Source: an uncultured archaeon (GTDB taxonomy: Archaea > Nanobdellota > Nanobdellia > Woesearchaeales > CAIVOO01). Taken from it: 14,494 nt of DNA. The stretch is from contig CAIVOO010000066.1 in the NCBI GenBank assembly GCA_903907555.1, positions 1-14,494 on the forward strand, written 5' to 3'. The notes under the pieces were generated by a model. That model saw only the letters and a program-made list of their open reading frames with translations, did no database searches and had not been told where the DNA came from. The position numbers were made by a program, and so were the translations under genes. Shown here piece after piece: positions 1-6,550 of this stretch (position 1 is the first letter of the stretch; the number at the start of each line of letters is the position of its first letter).

Positions 1-632
1 TCGTCAAATTCAGGATTTAGATCCCCGTGAAAGTTTATGCCCTGGCCATTTAACAAAACGCACAGATAGCTGTGAAGCGTTCCTCTTGAAGAGACTATCC
101 TTTTCTCATTTTCAGATTCGATTTGTTTTAATTGATTGATGAAAATCTCATCCCTTTTGTAAGTCAGCACTTTCTGGTCTTCAAGAACAGTTCTCATCGT
201 AGCGACATACCCATCTTTTTCATGTATAAGCGGCAAGGCAGTCCATGCAAAATGGTTTAACTGAATCTTGAACAGAAGATCAGGAGGGGTTACTTCATGC
301 TTGACAGCCCAGTCCTTTGCCAAGGCAAGGTTGTAAAGCCCGTTGTGTATTGAAGTCTCTGATTCAGGCAGATTATAAGCTCTTGATATCTGCATTACAA
401 ACTTCAGGAATTTGGTGTTACGTTCAATAAGCATCTTCCCGCGCCAATCATTCAAATACCTTTCATTGAAAGCTGACATATCACCTGCAATAAGCTCCTT
501 ATGCGAGACAGGAATCTGGTTTCCTTCCATTACAAGAACAATATCATCATCGCCGACGACATTCAATAGTTTCTTCTTTACAACTGGAAAATCATTTTTC
601 AAATGCCTGTTGAAAATCAAGTCAATTGTCAT
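1..632 (-). CDS. Unrecognised protein, C-terminus cut off by window edge
   Basis: An open frame of 210 codons runs without a stop from an ATG at 632 to the window edge, so the gene is real but its 3' end lies outside. The protein starts MTIDLIFNRHLKNDF and is soluble-looking, with no signal peptide or membrane helix in the visible part. An early hydrophobic strand (residues about 30-37, IVLVMEGNQI) is followed by a mixed helical region rich in aromatic and charged residues. I do not recognise a family. The start is supported by a TATA-like box about 25 bases upstream, which would give a leaderless message. It follows the SET gene on the same strand but has its own promoter. Existence is fairly sure; function is unknown. 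Confidence 0.75.
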   Translation of the reverse strand, partial: MTIDLIFNRHLKNDFPVVKKKLLNVVGDDDIVLVMEGNQIPVSHKELIAGDMSAFNERYLNDWRGKMLIERNTKFLKFVMQISRAYNLPESETSIHNGLYNLALAKDWAVKHEVTPPDLLFKIQLNHFAWTALPLIHEKDGYVATMRTVLEDQKVLTYKRDEIFINQLKQIESENEKRIVSSRGTLHSYLCVLLNGQGINFHGDLNPEFD

Positions 633-652
633 ACAGCATAATATTATCTGAG

Positions 653-662
653 CATTAATAAG
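653..662 (-). promoter_or_regulatory. TATA box for the 1-632 gene
   Basis: On the minus strand this reads CTTATTAATG, centred about 25 bases before the ATG at 632. That is the spacing expected for an archaeal leaderless transcript. It is weaker in sequence than the other TATA boxes here. Confidence 0.45.
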
Positions 663-667
663 TTATT

Positions 668-677
668 TCAAAAAATT
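668..677 (-). terminator. T-rich terminator of the SET gene
   Basis: On the minus strand a run of six T (AATTTTTTGA) lies about 25 bases after the SET gene stop codon and just before the next gene's TATA box. Archaeal RNA polymerase ends transcription at T tracts in the sense strand, so this is a plausible terminator. There is no clear hairpin. Confidence 0.35.
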
Positions 678-698
678 TCCGGAAGGTTTTCAGGATGC

Positions 699-1190
699 TT
701 AAAGATATTTTCTCTTCAAATGAGGGCTTAGGTATTTCTTTAATCTATCCCGGTCTTTTTTCTTCAATTTATCGAATGTAGCGATGACCTTTCGGCAGTT
801 CTTGCTTCCGCACATGCATTTCATCGATAATTGCTTATTTCCTCCTGTTAAAGATTCAAGGTCATAAGCAGAATAATCAACAGTTATCTCTTCTCCTTTT
901 TTAATGTCCTGTTTGGCAAATAATTTTCTATCATTTATTACGCCAGCATTTGAATCGCAGGAATGGTTCATGTACATCCACGGAATTTTAGGCGTGATAA
1001 ATCGATATGTATCGCCTCTCTTGCCCAAAGGCGCCCAATGTTCTTGAAATTCTTCAGGATACTTTGATGGATTCTTTGTTTGAATGACTTTTCCCGTTAT
1101 GTTCAGAATTAGCTGTCCTTCTTTAAAATCCTTTAATGCAAAAACTCCCTTGCCCTTGTTTTTTACAGTTTTTACTTCTACTGTTTTCAT
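699..1190 (-). CDS. SET-domain protein lysine methyltransferase
   Basis: A compact 163-residue SET protein that should transfer methyl groups from S-adenosylmethionine to lysine side chains of a protein. Visible motifs in order: the SAM-binding GKGVFA near residues 13-18, the knot motif NHSCDSNA at 75-82, GEEITVDY at 99-106 with the catalytic Tyr, and a post-SET CxCx4C (Cys125, 127, 132) that would bind zinc together with the Cys of NHSC. All signature residues are present, so it should be active. The frame is open up to 1259, but the ATG at 1190 is preferred. It starts where SET similarity starts, sits about 27 bases from a strong TATA box, and avoids overlap with the gene upstream. The substrate is unknown; chromatin or ribosomal proteins are guesses from other SET enzymes. 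Confidence 0.9.
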   Translation of the reverse strand: MKTVEVKTVKNKGKGVFALKDFKEGQLILNITGKVIQTKNPSKYPEEFQEHWAPLGKRGDTYRFITPKIPWMYMNHSCDSNAGVINDRKLFAKQDIKKGEEITVDYSAYDLESLTGGNKQLSMKCMCGSKNCRKVIATFDKLKKKDRDRLKKYLSPHLKRKYL

Positions 1191-1212
1191 AATAAGAATA
1201 AAGTAAAATGAG

Positions 1213-1223
1213 TATATATTATT
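1213..1223 (-). promoter_or_regulatory. TATA box for the SET gene
   Basis: The minus strand reads AATAATATATA, centred about 27 bases upstream of the ATG at 1190 and just downstream of the stop of the preceding gene. It decides the start codon: an mRNA starting here would be leaderless at 1190 and would exclude the longer frame from 1259. Confidence 0.65.
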
Positions 1224-1240
1224 TGCGGCTAAAAAATTTC

Positions 1241-1954
1241 TTAATCTTCCGCTTTCCATCTATGATGCATTGCGCTTGCTTTAAGCAGGTCATTCGTTGA
1301 GAAATCTGCAAAGCTCTTGTCTGAGAAGTATACTTTTGTTGCTGTCGAGTCCCAGAGCAGGAATCCGTTTATGTTCTTCAGCCCGTCAAACACTATCATC
1401 AGCTCTGGCGGTATGAAATATGATGAATATGTATTTTCTTTTATTATTTCTTTTGTTATCGCATCTGGGTTGAAATTCTGTGCCTGTATCTTCTTTCCAA
1501 TTATCTTGCAGGCATCAACTATCTCTTCCTGCCCGTCATACAAGATGCAGAAGTTAAGGAAGAAGTTGTCATAATCTTTCGTGCTTTCGATAGTCTTCTT
1601 TATCGATTCGACAACATTGCCTGGCAGGTCGTACCATTTGCCAAGCACAGATATCTTTACTTTGTTCTTGTGGATTAGATTATTCTTCGAAAGCTCTTCA
1701 AAAACTTTAGGAATGACTTCGTAGAAACTTTCGTGAACTTTCTTGTGTGAATCCAAAAGATAAATACTGATTATCGGAACATTAAATCTTGTCTGTGCAA
1801 GGATAATTTCCTTGATTGGCTCAAGCCTTGCCTTGAACAATTCAGCAGGCGTCTTCTTCGATTCAGGCAGCTTGTGCTTTACTATGGAGATTGCTATGTG
1901 TTTAGGCATCTCCTGGCGCTGCCTCCTGAACGCCTTCATAAGTTTCTCAATCAT
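1241..1954 (-). CDS. Cis-prenyltransferase (UppS-like) pseudoenzyme
   Basis: A 237-residue protein of the length and fold signature of undecaprenyl/polyprenyl diphosphate synthase. Family landmarks are clear: FLNFCILYDGQEEIVDA (132-148, usually LNIALNYGGRxEIVDA), GFLLWDS (197-203, usually NFLLWQS), VYFSDKSFADF (208-218) and DLLKA (222-226). The catalytic positions are not kept. The N-terminal HxAIIMDGNGRW motif reads HIAISIVKHKLP, so the essential Asp is Val. The IPP-binding segment IRTGGExRxSNF reads IVFDGLKNINGF, losing both Arg and the Glu. The later metal-binding Glu is Lys. It is therefore probably not a working synthase. By analogy with eukaryotic Nus1/NgBR it could be a partner subunit of an active enzyme encoded elsewhere, but that is inference. 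A TATA box 28 bases upstream supports a leaderless start. Confidence 0.82.
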   Translation of the reverse strand: MIEKLMKAFRRQRQEMPKHIAISIVKHKLPESKKTPAELFKARLEPIKEIILAQTRFNVPIISIYLLDSHKKVHESFYEVIPKVFEELSKNNLIHKNKVKISVLGKWYDLPGNVVESIKKTIESTKDYDNFFLNFCILYDGQEEIVDACKIIGKKIQAQNFNPDAITKEIIKENTYSSYFIPPELMIVFDGLKNINGFLLWDSTATKVYFSDKSFADFSTNDLLKASAMHHRWKAED

Positions 1955-1978
1955 AAGCTCCGAATTAAGAATGAGGTG

Positions 1979-1985
1979 TATTTAA
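1979..1985 (-). promoter_or_regulatory. TATA box for the UppS-like gene
   Basis: The minus strand reads CCTTAAATACACC around this point, with TTAAATA centred 28 bases before the ATG at 1954. This gives a leaderless message. Confidence 0.6.
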
Positions 1986-2011
1986 GGCTTTTGGGTTAAT
2001 AAGAAAAAGAA

Positions 2012-4204
2012 CTAAATCTGATAATCTTGATTTGATTCCCCAGGATACCAGAATATCGGGATTATCACATTTTTCTCGTGTTCGTGCTTCTGCGTGAATT
2101 GTATTGGTATTCCGGATACCTTCAAGTGCTCATCATAATTTATTGAGCATTTGTTTGATTCGTCTGCAGAACCATACCCTCCCCTTCCTGCCTGCGAGTA
2201 CTGCATCTGGACTATATGATAATAAAGATTAGGATCTTGCTTTGTATCCAAACTTCTTTTGTAGACTATCACGCCTGCAGGCATTTTATTGAAGTCCACG
2301 CCTTTGAAACGCGGCAAGTGCGAAAGCTCTGTCATGTGCTCCCATTCCAGAGGATTGCCTTCGAATGGAATTGTGAACCTTCCCTTGCTTTGCGGATCTA
2401 CCTTGACTTCATTTCCCAATGGCCTGAGCTTTCCGCCTATTTGCGCTATTACACCCACAACAAATGGATGGTCTGGAGCAGGCAGGCTTTCATCGCCAAA
2501 AATCTGCAGTCCTGTTTTGTTTGACTCAATCCTTTTATCACCATGATCAAAGACAGCCCTTCCTGTAATCTGGAACTTGCTCTTCTTGAATTCTTTGTTC
2601 CAGCCGGAAATCACAATCGGCTCGAAAATTACAAGTCTTTTCAAGATATCTTCAGGCACCCAGATGTAGCCGTTCTCTCCCCATCTTGCGCCCCAGCTGT
2701 TTCTTAATTTGAACGCCTTGATTCCTTTTCCCTTGTATGGGAAGTGCGAATGATAGCCAACCAGAACCATTGCGTGACTGCCCCTGATATTTGTTGAAGT
2801 TCCATCGTAAAGCTTTCCCTTATAACTCACAACAAAATCAGATGGCACGCGTATGCAGAAAAACAAAGGATTGCTTTCCGAAAGCTCATGCACCCACTGG
2901 TCAGGATCTGTCGGGTCGAGAGCCTGCATCGTGCCAATTTTTTTTGTGATGGCATCATACTGTGCCTGTGCATCAGGAGTTCTCTTATATTTGTCTGTAG
3001 AATCTCCTTCGAATTTCCAAAGATTCTCCATGCAGATGCCGTCTTTGGCCATTGAGGTCATAACATCTTCAGGATAAACACCAGTATCTACTGTTTCTGT
3101 GCCTTCAAGTTTTCTTGACATGTACCAAAGATATGCAGGCGACAAATAGTCTGCAGAGAACTTAAATCCCTTTTTCAGGACATATTCAAATATTGAAGTT
3201 GCTGCGAATGCTGTGCACGCTCCCAAGCCGTCCTGGCTTCTTATGCCGTTGAAGTCTGGCGACAGGTCAATTAATAATTCTTTATCATTATCAATCGGCT
3301 GTTTCTTAGGAGCCCTTGGGAAAGAGTTTGATAAAGGCCTTATTTGAACTCCGGAAGGCACTTTGCTTGGATCTGTTTTTGGATCTGAAGTATTTTCTTT
3401 TTTTGGAGTCGGGTCAGGAAGCTTTCCCTCCTTTCTGTTTCCGCCATTTCCGCCGCCATTTCCTCCATCATTACCGCCACCATCCTTTTTTGGAACAGTA
3501 AAGAAGCTTTTTACAAAACCAGGAACGCCTTCACCATCACCGCAAGACATGAATAACCCGACAAACAAATGATAAAACATAAGCAACATGCAGACAAGAT
3601 TAGCCATGCTTGCCCAGTCATGCCAAGACGCTATCACTTGAGCGCTCAGACCTGCAATTCCAGGTCCTGCTGCAATAGCTGACTGGAAGTTTGCAATTAT
3701 TGTTGCAAGAAGATAAAAGATTAATGCCCTGATGATGTGGTTCCTTTTTACAGTCGGGCAAGGAGTTTCTTTTGAAGTTGGTAGTATTTTGTACATAAGA
3801 AACACTAAACCCAAAATTGGCAAAGCCATGAAAGCGAATATCGCGACAATCCCGTAAGTCTGAGCTATCGAAAGCAAGAGTCTCGTAGGAATCATGAACA
3901 CAGAAATTGTTGCGATAGCAAAAGCCACAATGCTCGTGACTCTCTTGTTCGGCTTGCCTTCCTTGCTCTTGAAAACCATTCCTGCTGCCCAGTCAAGGAC
4001 TGAGAATAGGAAAAGCCAGAGAAGAATCCTCATCCAGACATCAAAAGTTGTTGTTGAAACCTTATTGAAATCGAAAAAGACATAGCTGAGAGTCGACTCT
4101 AGAAAATTGCTCATAGAAGTCATAGGCGCTGCGAAAGCAGGCACTGCTGCCAGGGCAGACGCAGTCAAAATTGTTGCAAAATTCTTTATTCTCACCAAAC
4201 TCAT
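2012..4204 (-). CDS. Multi-pass membrane protein fused to papain-like (C1) protease
   Basis: A 730-residue, multi-domain protein. Residues 4-26 resemble a signal peptide ending AFA. Five hydrophobic helices follow (about 57-78, 88-112, 117-140, 157-179, 199-221), then a Gly/Asn linker (241-256) and a Pro/Lys-rich stretch. The papain domain (about 310-535) carries the oxyanion Gln324, catalytic Cys330 in GACTAFA, His477 in GSHAMVLVGY and Asn502 in LRNSWGARWGENGY, so it should be active. The first Cys of the usual CGSC is absent, as in many prokaryotic C1 proteases. Residues 540-730 are a strand-rich tail I do not recognise. Basic loops between helices 1-2 and 3-4 suggest that the protease lies in the cytoplasm. 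The frame opens with TTG at 4216, but the ATG at 4204 fits the TATA spacing better. The substrate is unknown. Confidence 0.88.
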   Translation of the reverse strand: MSLVRIKNFATILTASALAAVPAFAAPMTSMSNFLESTLSYVFFDFNKVSTTTFDVWMRILLWLFLFSVLDWAAGMVFKSKEGKPNKRVTSIVAFAIATISVFMIPTRLLLSIAQTYGIVAIFAFMALPILGLVFLMYKILPTSKETPCPTVKRNHIIRALIFYLLATIIANFQSAIAAGPGIAGLSAQVIASWHDWASMANLVCMLLMFYHLFVGLFMSCGDGEGVPGFVKSFFTVPKKDGGGNDGGNGGGNGGNRKEGKLPDPTPKKENTSDPKTDPSKVPSGVQIRPLSNSFPRAPKKQPIDNDKELLIDLSPDFNGIRSQDGLGACTAFAATSIFEYVLKKGFKFSADYLSPAYLWYMSRKLEGTETVDTGVYPEDVMTSMAKDGICMENLWKFEGDSTDKYKRTPDAQAQYDAITKKIGTMQALDPTDPDQWVHELSESNPLFFCIRVPSDFVVSYKGKLYDGTSTNIRGSHAMVLVGYHSHFPYKGKGIKAFKLRNSWGARWGENGYIWVPEDILKRLVIFEPIVISGWNKEFKKSKFQITGRAVFDHGDKRIESNKTGLQIFGDESLPAPDHPFVVGVIAQIGGKLRPLGNEVKVDPQSKGRFTIPFEGNPLEWEHMTELSHLPRFKGVDFNKMPAGVIVYKRSLDTKQDPNLYYHIVQMQYSQAGRGGYGSADESNKCSINYDEHLKVSGIPIQFTQKHEHEKNVIIPIFWYPGESNQDYQI
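3437..3484 (-). repeat. Low-complexity Gly/Asn linker repeat
   Basis: Short GGN and GGGN units encode a flexible 16-residue linker between the last membrane helix and the protease part. The DNA is an imperfect repeat of ccgccattt-like units. It is in frame and not a gene boundary. Confidence 0.7.
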
Positions 4205-4231
4205 CCTCTTAATCAAGAAATGTCAGTTTGG

Positions 4232-4243
4232 ATATATAAATAT
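4232..4243 (-). promoter_or_regulatory. TATA box for the membrane protease gene
   Basis: The minus strand reads TATATTTATAT, a very strong archaeal TATA element centred about 30 bases before the ATG at 4204. It would be only about 20 bases from the TTG at 4216, which argues for the ATG. Confidence 0.65.
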
Positions 4244-4266
4244 AACGCTGCAGCAATTAGCAAAAT

Positions 4267-4276
4267 ACTTATATTA
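4267..4276 (+). promoter_or_regulatory. TATA box for the radical SAM gene
   Basis: Reads ACTTATATTA, centred about 26 bases before the ATG at 4297. It is divergent from the protease promoter in the same 92-base gap. Confidence 0.6.
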
Positions 4277-4296
4277 ATCATTGTGAATCAAGCTTT

Positions 4297-5613
4297 ATGA
4301 ACATTCTACTAATATATCCGCCGTTCTGCACTCCTGTAACGCCTCCGTATTCAATCACGAACCTCTACAATGTCCTGAAAAACAATACAAGCCATAACAT
4401 CAAAGCGATAGACTTGAACATCGAATTCCATAAGCTCAAATTCGGTTCAAAATTCAAGACATTCGATGATTATGAAAAACAGGCAGCTGATTTCAAGGAT
4501 CCATCCATCAAAGTCTACATGGAAAATCATAAGATGATACGCAACGACAAAGCTCCTGAATTTTTTGATGAGCTGCTGCAGCAAATCCTGAAACAAAAGC
4601 CAGACATCGCTGCATTCAGCATCATTTACTCAAGCCAGACAATGTACACATACATGCTGATAAAAAAACTGAAATCGCTGGGCATAAAAACAATTATTGG
4701 CGGAACTTCTGTAAGCCAGAAGCTGATTGAAATTGCTGACAAGCATCTTGATAATGAAATTGAATTGCTTGAATATTTAAATGCTAAACTCAAAAATGAA
4801 AAAAGGGTTCTGGATTTCAGCATTTACAATCTTGATGATTATTTCACACCAAAAACAGTCCTGCCGATAAAGACTTCAAGCTCGTGCTACTACAGGCAAT
4901 GCGCTTTCTGCACACACTACTGCAAGACAAAATACAAGGAATATCCTATTGAAGAAATCAAAGAAACAATTGTGAAGTCGAAACAGAAGTTCTTCTTTTT
5001 CATAGACGACATGATAACAAAGAAGCGACTTCTTGAAATTGCAGAATCTGTAAAACCGCTGAACGTCAGCTGGACATGCCAGCTTAAGCCGACAAAAGAG
5101 CTGGATTATGAAACGCTAAAGGCATTGAGAGAATCAGGGCTGAAGATTATAATCTGGGGAGTGGAATCTGGCTCTGACAGGATTCTAAAACTGATGAACA
5201 AGGGAACGAACATAAAAGACATTAGTCATGTACTCAAGGATTCAAAACGCGCCGGGATTGTAAACATAACATACATCATCTTTGGTTTTCCAACTGAAAC
5301 AAAAGAGGAATTCATGGAAACAATGGATTTCCTGAAAAACAATTCTGAAAGCATTGATCTTGTCTCAAGCTCTGTTTTCGGGCTGCAAGCAGGCTCAGAC
5401 ATCTACAAGAATCCTGCGAAGTACAAAATCACAAAAATCATTGAAGAGCAGAGAACAATGCTTGATCCGAAAGTCACATACGAAGTCAGCGAAGGTCTGA
5501 CGCAAGAACAGGCAACGAAATTAAAAGGAAAATACAGGAAAGCAATCGAAAGGATAAACAAGCATCCAAAGACAATGAATTATTTCAGGGAGCATATGCT
5601 CTGCATGATTTGA
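4297..5613 (+). CDS. B12-binding-like / radical SAM protein
   Basis: A 438-residue radical SAM enzyme. Residues 1-140 form a B12-binding-like Rossmann region, with NILLIYPPF at the start and IIGGTSVS at 133-140. I see no DxHxxG motif, so cobalamin would be bound base-off without the His ligand, or not at all. The radical SAM core follows from about 187. The cluster cysteines are Cys197, Cys202 and Cys205, spaced CX4CX2C rather than the usual CX3CX2C. Further family marks are FFFIDDM, IIWGVESGSDRIL and GIVNITYIIFGFPTET. A short helical tail ends the protein. Enzymes of this class do methylations, ring or backbone changes, or methylthiolations; the substrate cannot be read here. It has its own TATA box and no partner gene beside it. 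Confidence 0.88.
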   Translation: MNILLIYPPFCTPVTPPYSITNLYNVLKNNTSHNIKAIDLNIEFHKLKFGSKFKTFDDYEKQAADFKDPSIKVYMENHKMIRNDKAPEFFDELLQQILKQKPDIAAFSIIYSSQTMYTYMLIKKLKSLGIKTIIGGTSVSQKLIEIADKHLDNEIELLEYLNAKLKNEKRVLDFSIYNLDDYFTPKTVLPIKTSSSCYYRQCAFCTHYCKTKYKEYPIEEIKETIVKSKQKFFFFIDDMITKKRLLEIAESVKPLNVSWTCQLKPTKELDYETLKALRESGLKIIIWGVESGSDRILKLMNKGTNIKDISHVLKDSKRAGIVNITYIIFGFPTETKEEFMETMDFLKNNSESIDLVSSSVFGLQAGSDIYKNPAKYKITKIIEEQRTMLDPKVTYEVSEGLTQEQATKLKGKYRKAIERINKHPKTMNYFREHMLCMI

Positions 5614-5619
5614 AAGAAT

Positions 5620-5639
5620 AAAAACGGGCGTTACGCCCG
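5620..5639 (-). terminator. Hairpin terminator after tRNA-Ser
   Basis: On the minus strand the perfect 6-base stem CGGGCG/CGCCCG with a 3-base loop is followed directly by TTTTT. It lies 8 bases after the mature tRNA 3' end. The T run is on the minus side only, so it serves the tRNA rather than the radical SAM gene. Confidence 0.7.
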
Positions 5640-5647
5640 AACTCCTA

Positions 5648-5731
5648 CGCCACCGCCCGGATTTGAACCGGGAAATCCGTGAGGAAACAAGCTTTCCAGG
5701 CTTGCGCATTACCAGGTTGTGCCACAGTGGC
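5648..5731 (-). tRNA. tRNA-Ser, anticodon GGA
   Basis: The minus strand folds into a full type II tRNA. The 7-pair acceptor is GCCACTG/CGGTGGC with one G-U, and the discriminator is G. The D stem has 3 pairs (GCA/TGC), with GG in the loop. The anticodon stem is CAAGC/GCTTG with loop CTGGAAA, giving anticodon GGA at 5695-5697 (reads UCC/UCU). The variable arm is 15 bases with a TCC/GGA stem. The T stem is CCCGG/CCGGG with loop TTCAAAT. The long variable arm, 3-pair D stem and G73 agree with serine identity. CCA is not encoded and there is no intron. Confidence 0.96.
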
Positions 5732-5753
5732 AATAAATGAAGAAATCAAAGCC

Positions 5754-5763
5754 TTATTTAAAA
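5754..5763 (-). promoter_or_regulatory. TATA box for tRNA-Ser, possibly shared with E1
   Basis: The minus strand reads TTTTAAATAA, centred about 28 bases before the tRNA 5' end. The element is nearly symmetric: on the plus strand TTATTTAAAA lies about 27-30 bases before the proposed 5' end of element E1. One box could therefore serve both directions. Confidence 0.55.
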
Positions 5764-5788
5764 AACTAATCATTATTTGCATTTAATT

Positions 5789-5950
5789 CGGGGAGGGAAT
5801 CTGAAGTAGCGCTGAACGTCTTTCCTATGCCCTACCACCCACCATCACTGCAAGAATCAAAGGCGCGTGTTCTCGAAAATATATCTGTGAGGGGTGGAGA
5901 CCAAACAATTCACTGCAGACACAACTTCAGAGGCTCCACACTAGGAAAAA
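5789..5950 (+). ncRNA. Element E1, candidate structured RNA (paralogue of E2)
   Basis: No credible protein gene lies between the tRNA and 5989. The stretch is homologous along its length to 8284-8425: about half the bases match in the 5' third and about three quarters over the last 40 conserved bases. Shared blocks include GTGTTCTCGAAAA, GGTGGAGACC, TGCA-ACACAAC and GGCTCCACAC. A stem GTGGAG(A)CC / GGCTCCAC (5894-5902 with 5932-5939) encloses a 29-base loop. A second stem, GTGTT/AATAT (5867-5871 with 5878-5882), uses G-U pairs where E2 has Watson-Crick pairs; this works on the plus strand but gives A-C clashes on the minus strand. Relative to E2 it has about 18 extra bases near 5833-5860. It is not an RNA family I recognise; strand and ends are inferred. 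Confidence 0.55.
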
Positions 5951-5985
5951 TAAAAAATATCAAAATAAATAATCTAGAAAAAGTA
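5945..5985 (-). terminator. T-rich terminator of the 5989-6420 gene
   Basis: After the stop of the membrane protein gene the minus strand carries several T runs (CTTTTTC, then ATTTTTTATTTTTCC), enough for archaeal factor-independent termination. The inner edge abuts element E1, and a similar run abuts E2. Confidence 0.4.
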
Positions 5986-5988
5986 TCT

Positions 5989-6420
5989 TTATTTCATCCA
6001 CAATGGAAGCATTGGTGCAACGACTGGATATATGTAAGGCGCTGCTATGATTAATCCGCCAATCAGTATGCTGTGGAACCATGTCTCTGCCATTCCTGCC
6101 GACATCATTCCTGTTGTCTTCAAGGCTGCAGATACTCCGTGGATTTTGACTGCTGCTATCAGTCCTACAAGTACCTGGACTGCTATCACATTTCCAAGAA
6201 GCGGTATTGCCTTTAGCGCTGGCGCCATTGAATAAACTAACGGCACATTCATTGAAATGAACACGAACAAGACAGAAAGCAATAGAGCGTGTGTCATGTG
6301 CCCGAACCTGTGCGTTGGTATTGTGACATCCCTGTGGATGACTAATGCTTCGTATATGCCAAGGATTAATCCTAGAGAAATCGCTGGCATGATTATTAAT
6401 GCTGGTTGTACTGCTGCCAT
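5989..6420 (-). CDS. Small four-helix membrane protein, unknown function
   Basis: A 143-residue integral membrane protein with about four hydrophobic helices (roughly residues 5-26, 42-63, 70-92, 112-138) and short loops. The loop after helix 1 is polar and His-rich (IHRDVTIPTHRFGHMTH), and another short polar loop carries KIHG. His residues near membrane faces could bind metal, but there is no signature of a known transporter or oxidase family. I do not recognise it. The start at 6420 is supported by a strong TATA box 27 bases upstream. It is divergent from the inactivated DNA polymerase and ends about 40 bases from element E1. Confidence 0.78.
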   Translation of the reverse strand: MAAVQPALIIMPAISLGLILGIYEALVIHRDVTIPTHRFGHMTHALLLSVLFVFISMNVPLVYSMAPALKAIPLLGNVIAVQVLVGLIAAVKIHGVSAALKTTGMMSAGMAETWFHSILIGGLIIAAPYIYPVVAPMLPLWMK

Positions 6421-6442
6421 AGAAATTGCTTATTTAATTTCC

Positions 6443-6459
6443 TATTTAAATCTTTCTAC
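6443..6459 (-). promoter_or_regulatory. TATA box plus upstream element for the 5989-6420 gene
   Basis: The minus strand reads GTAGAAAGATTTAAATA: a purine-rich BRE-like GAAAG directly before TTTAAATA, centred 27 bases from the ATG at 6420. The 14-base core GTAGAAAGATTTAA recurs exactly in front of the glycosyltransferase gene at 14479-14492. Confidence 0.65.
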
Positions 6460-6521
6460 TGGTTTCGACGATGCAAACACTACTCAAAAATAGGTAATAA
6501 GCAAGGCTTTCCGTCACAATC

Positions 6522-6529
6522 TTTATAAA
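6522..6529 (+). promoter_or_regulatory. TATA box for the polymerase-like gene
   Basis: Reads TTTATAAA, centred 25 bases before the ATG at 6551. It overlaps the alternative TTG start at 6530, which therefore could not be in the transcript. Confidence 0.65.
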
Positions 6530-6550
6530 TTGCCGTGCTATAGCAACTGT

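Noticed and set aside
1191..1259. Longer N-terminus for the SET protein, overlapping the UppS-like gene
   Set aside because: The extra 23 residues contain the TATA box DNA, lie outside the SET domain and look random.
3316..3572. Plus-strand open frames opposite the Gly/Pro-rich linker of the protease gene
   Set aside because: They are products of low-complexity GGN codons read on the other strand, within a clear coding region.
4205..4216. TTG start for the membrane protease gene
   Set aside because: It would be about 20 bases from the TATA centre, too close. The ATG four codons later gives a normal signal-peptide start.
5521..5733. A minus-strand open frame over the tRNA and the end of the radical SAM gene
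   Set aside because: It covers a complete tRNA and its terminator hairpin, so it is not a gene.
5789..5950. E1 as a box C/D or H/ACA guide RNA
   Set aside because: Box C is imperfect and a convincing paired box D is missing. An ACA lies near the 3' end, but I could not define a pseudouridylation pocket in both copies. It remains possible, not supported.
5827..6054. A 75-codon plus-strand open frame across E1 and the end of the membrane protein gene
   Set aside because: It covers the conserved RNA-like element and runs antisense into a well supported gene. The matching frame is not kept in E2, and the residue make-up is not protein-like.
6530..6550. TTG start for the polymerase-like gene, adding seven residues
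   Set aside because: The TATA box at 6522-6529 would lie directly before this codon, so it would be upstream of the transcript. The ATG at 6551 fits leaderless spacing and family similarity begins after it.
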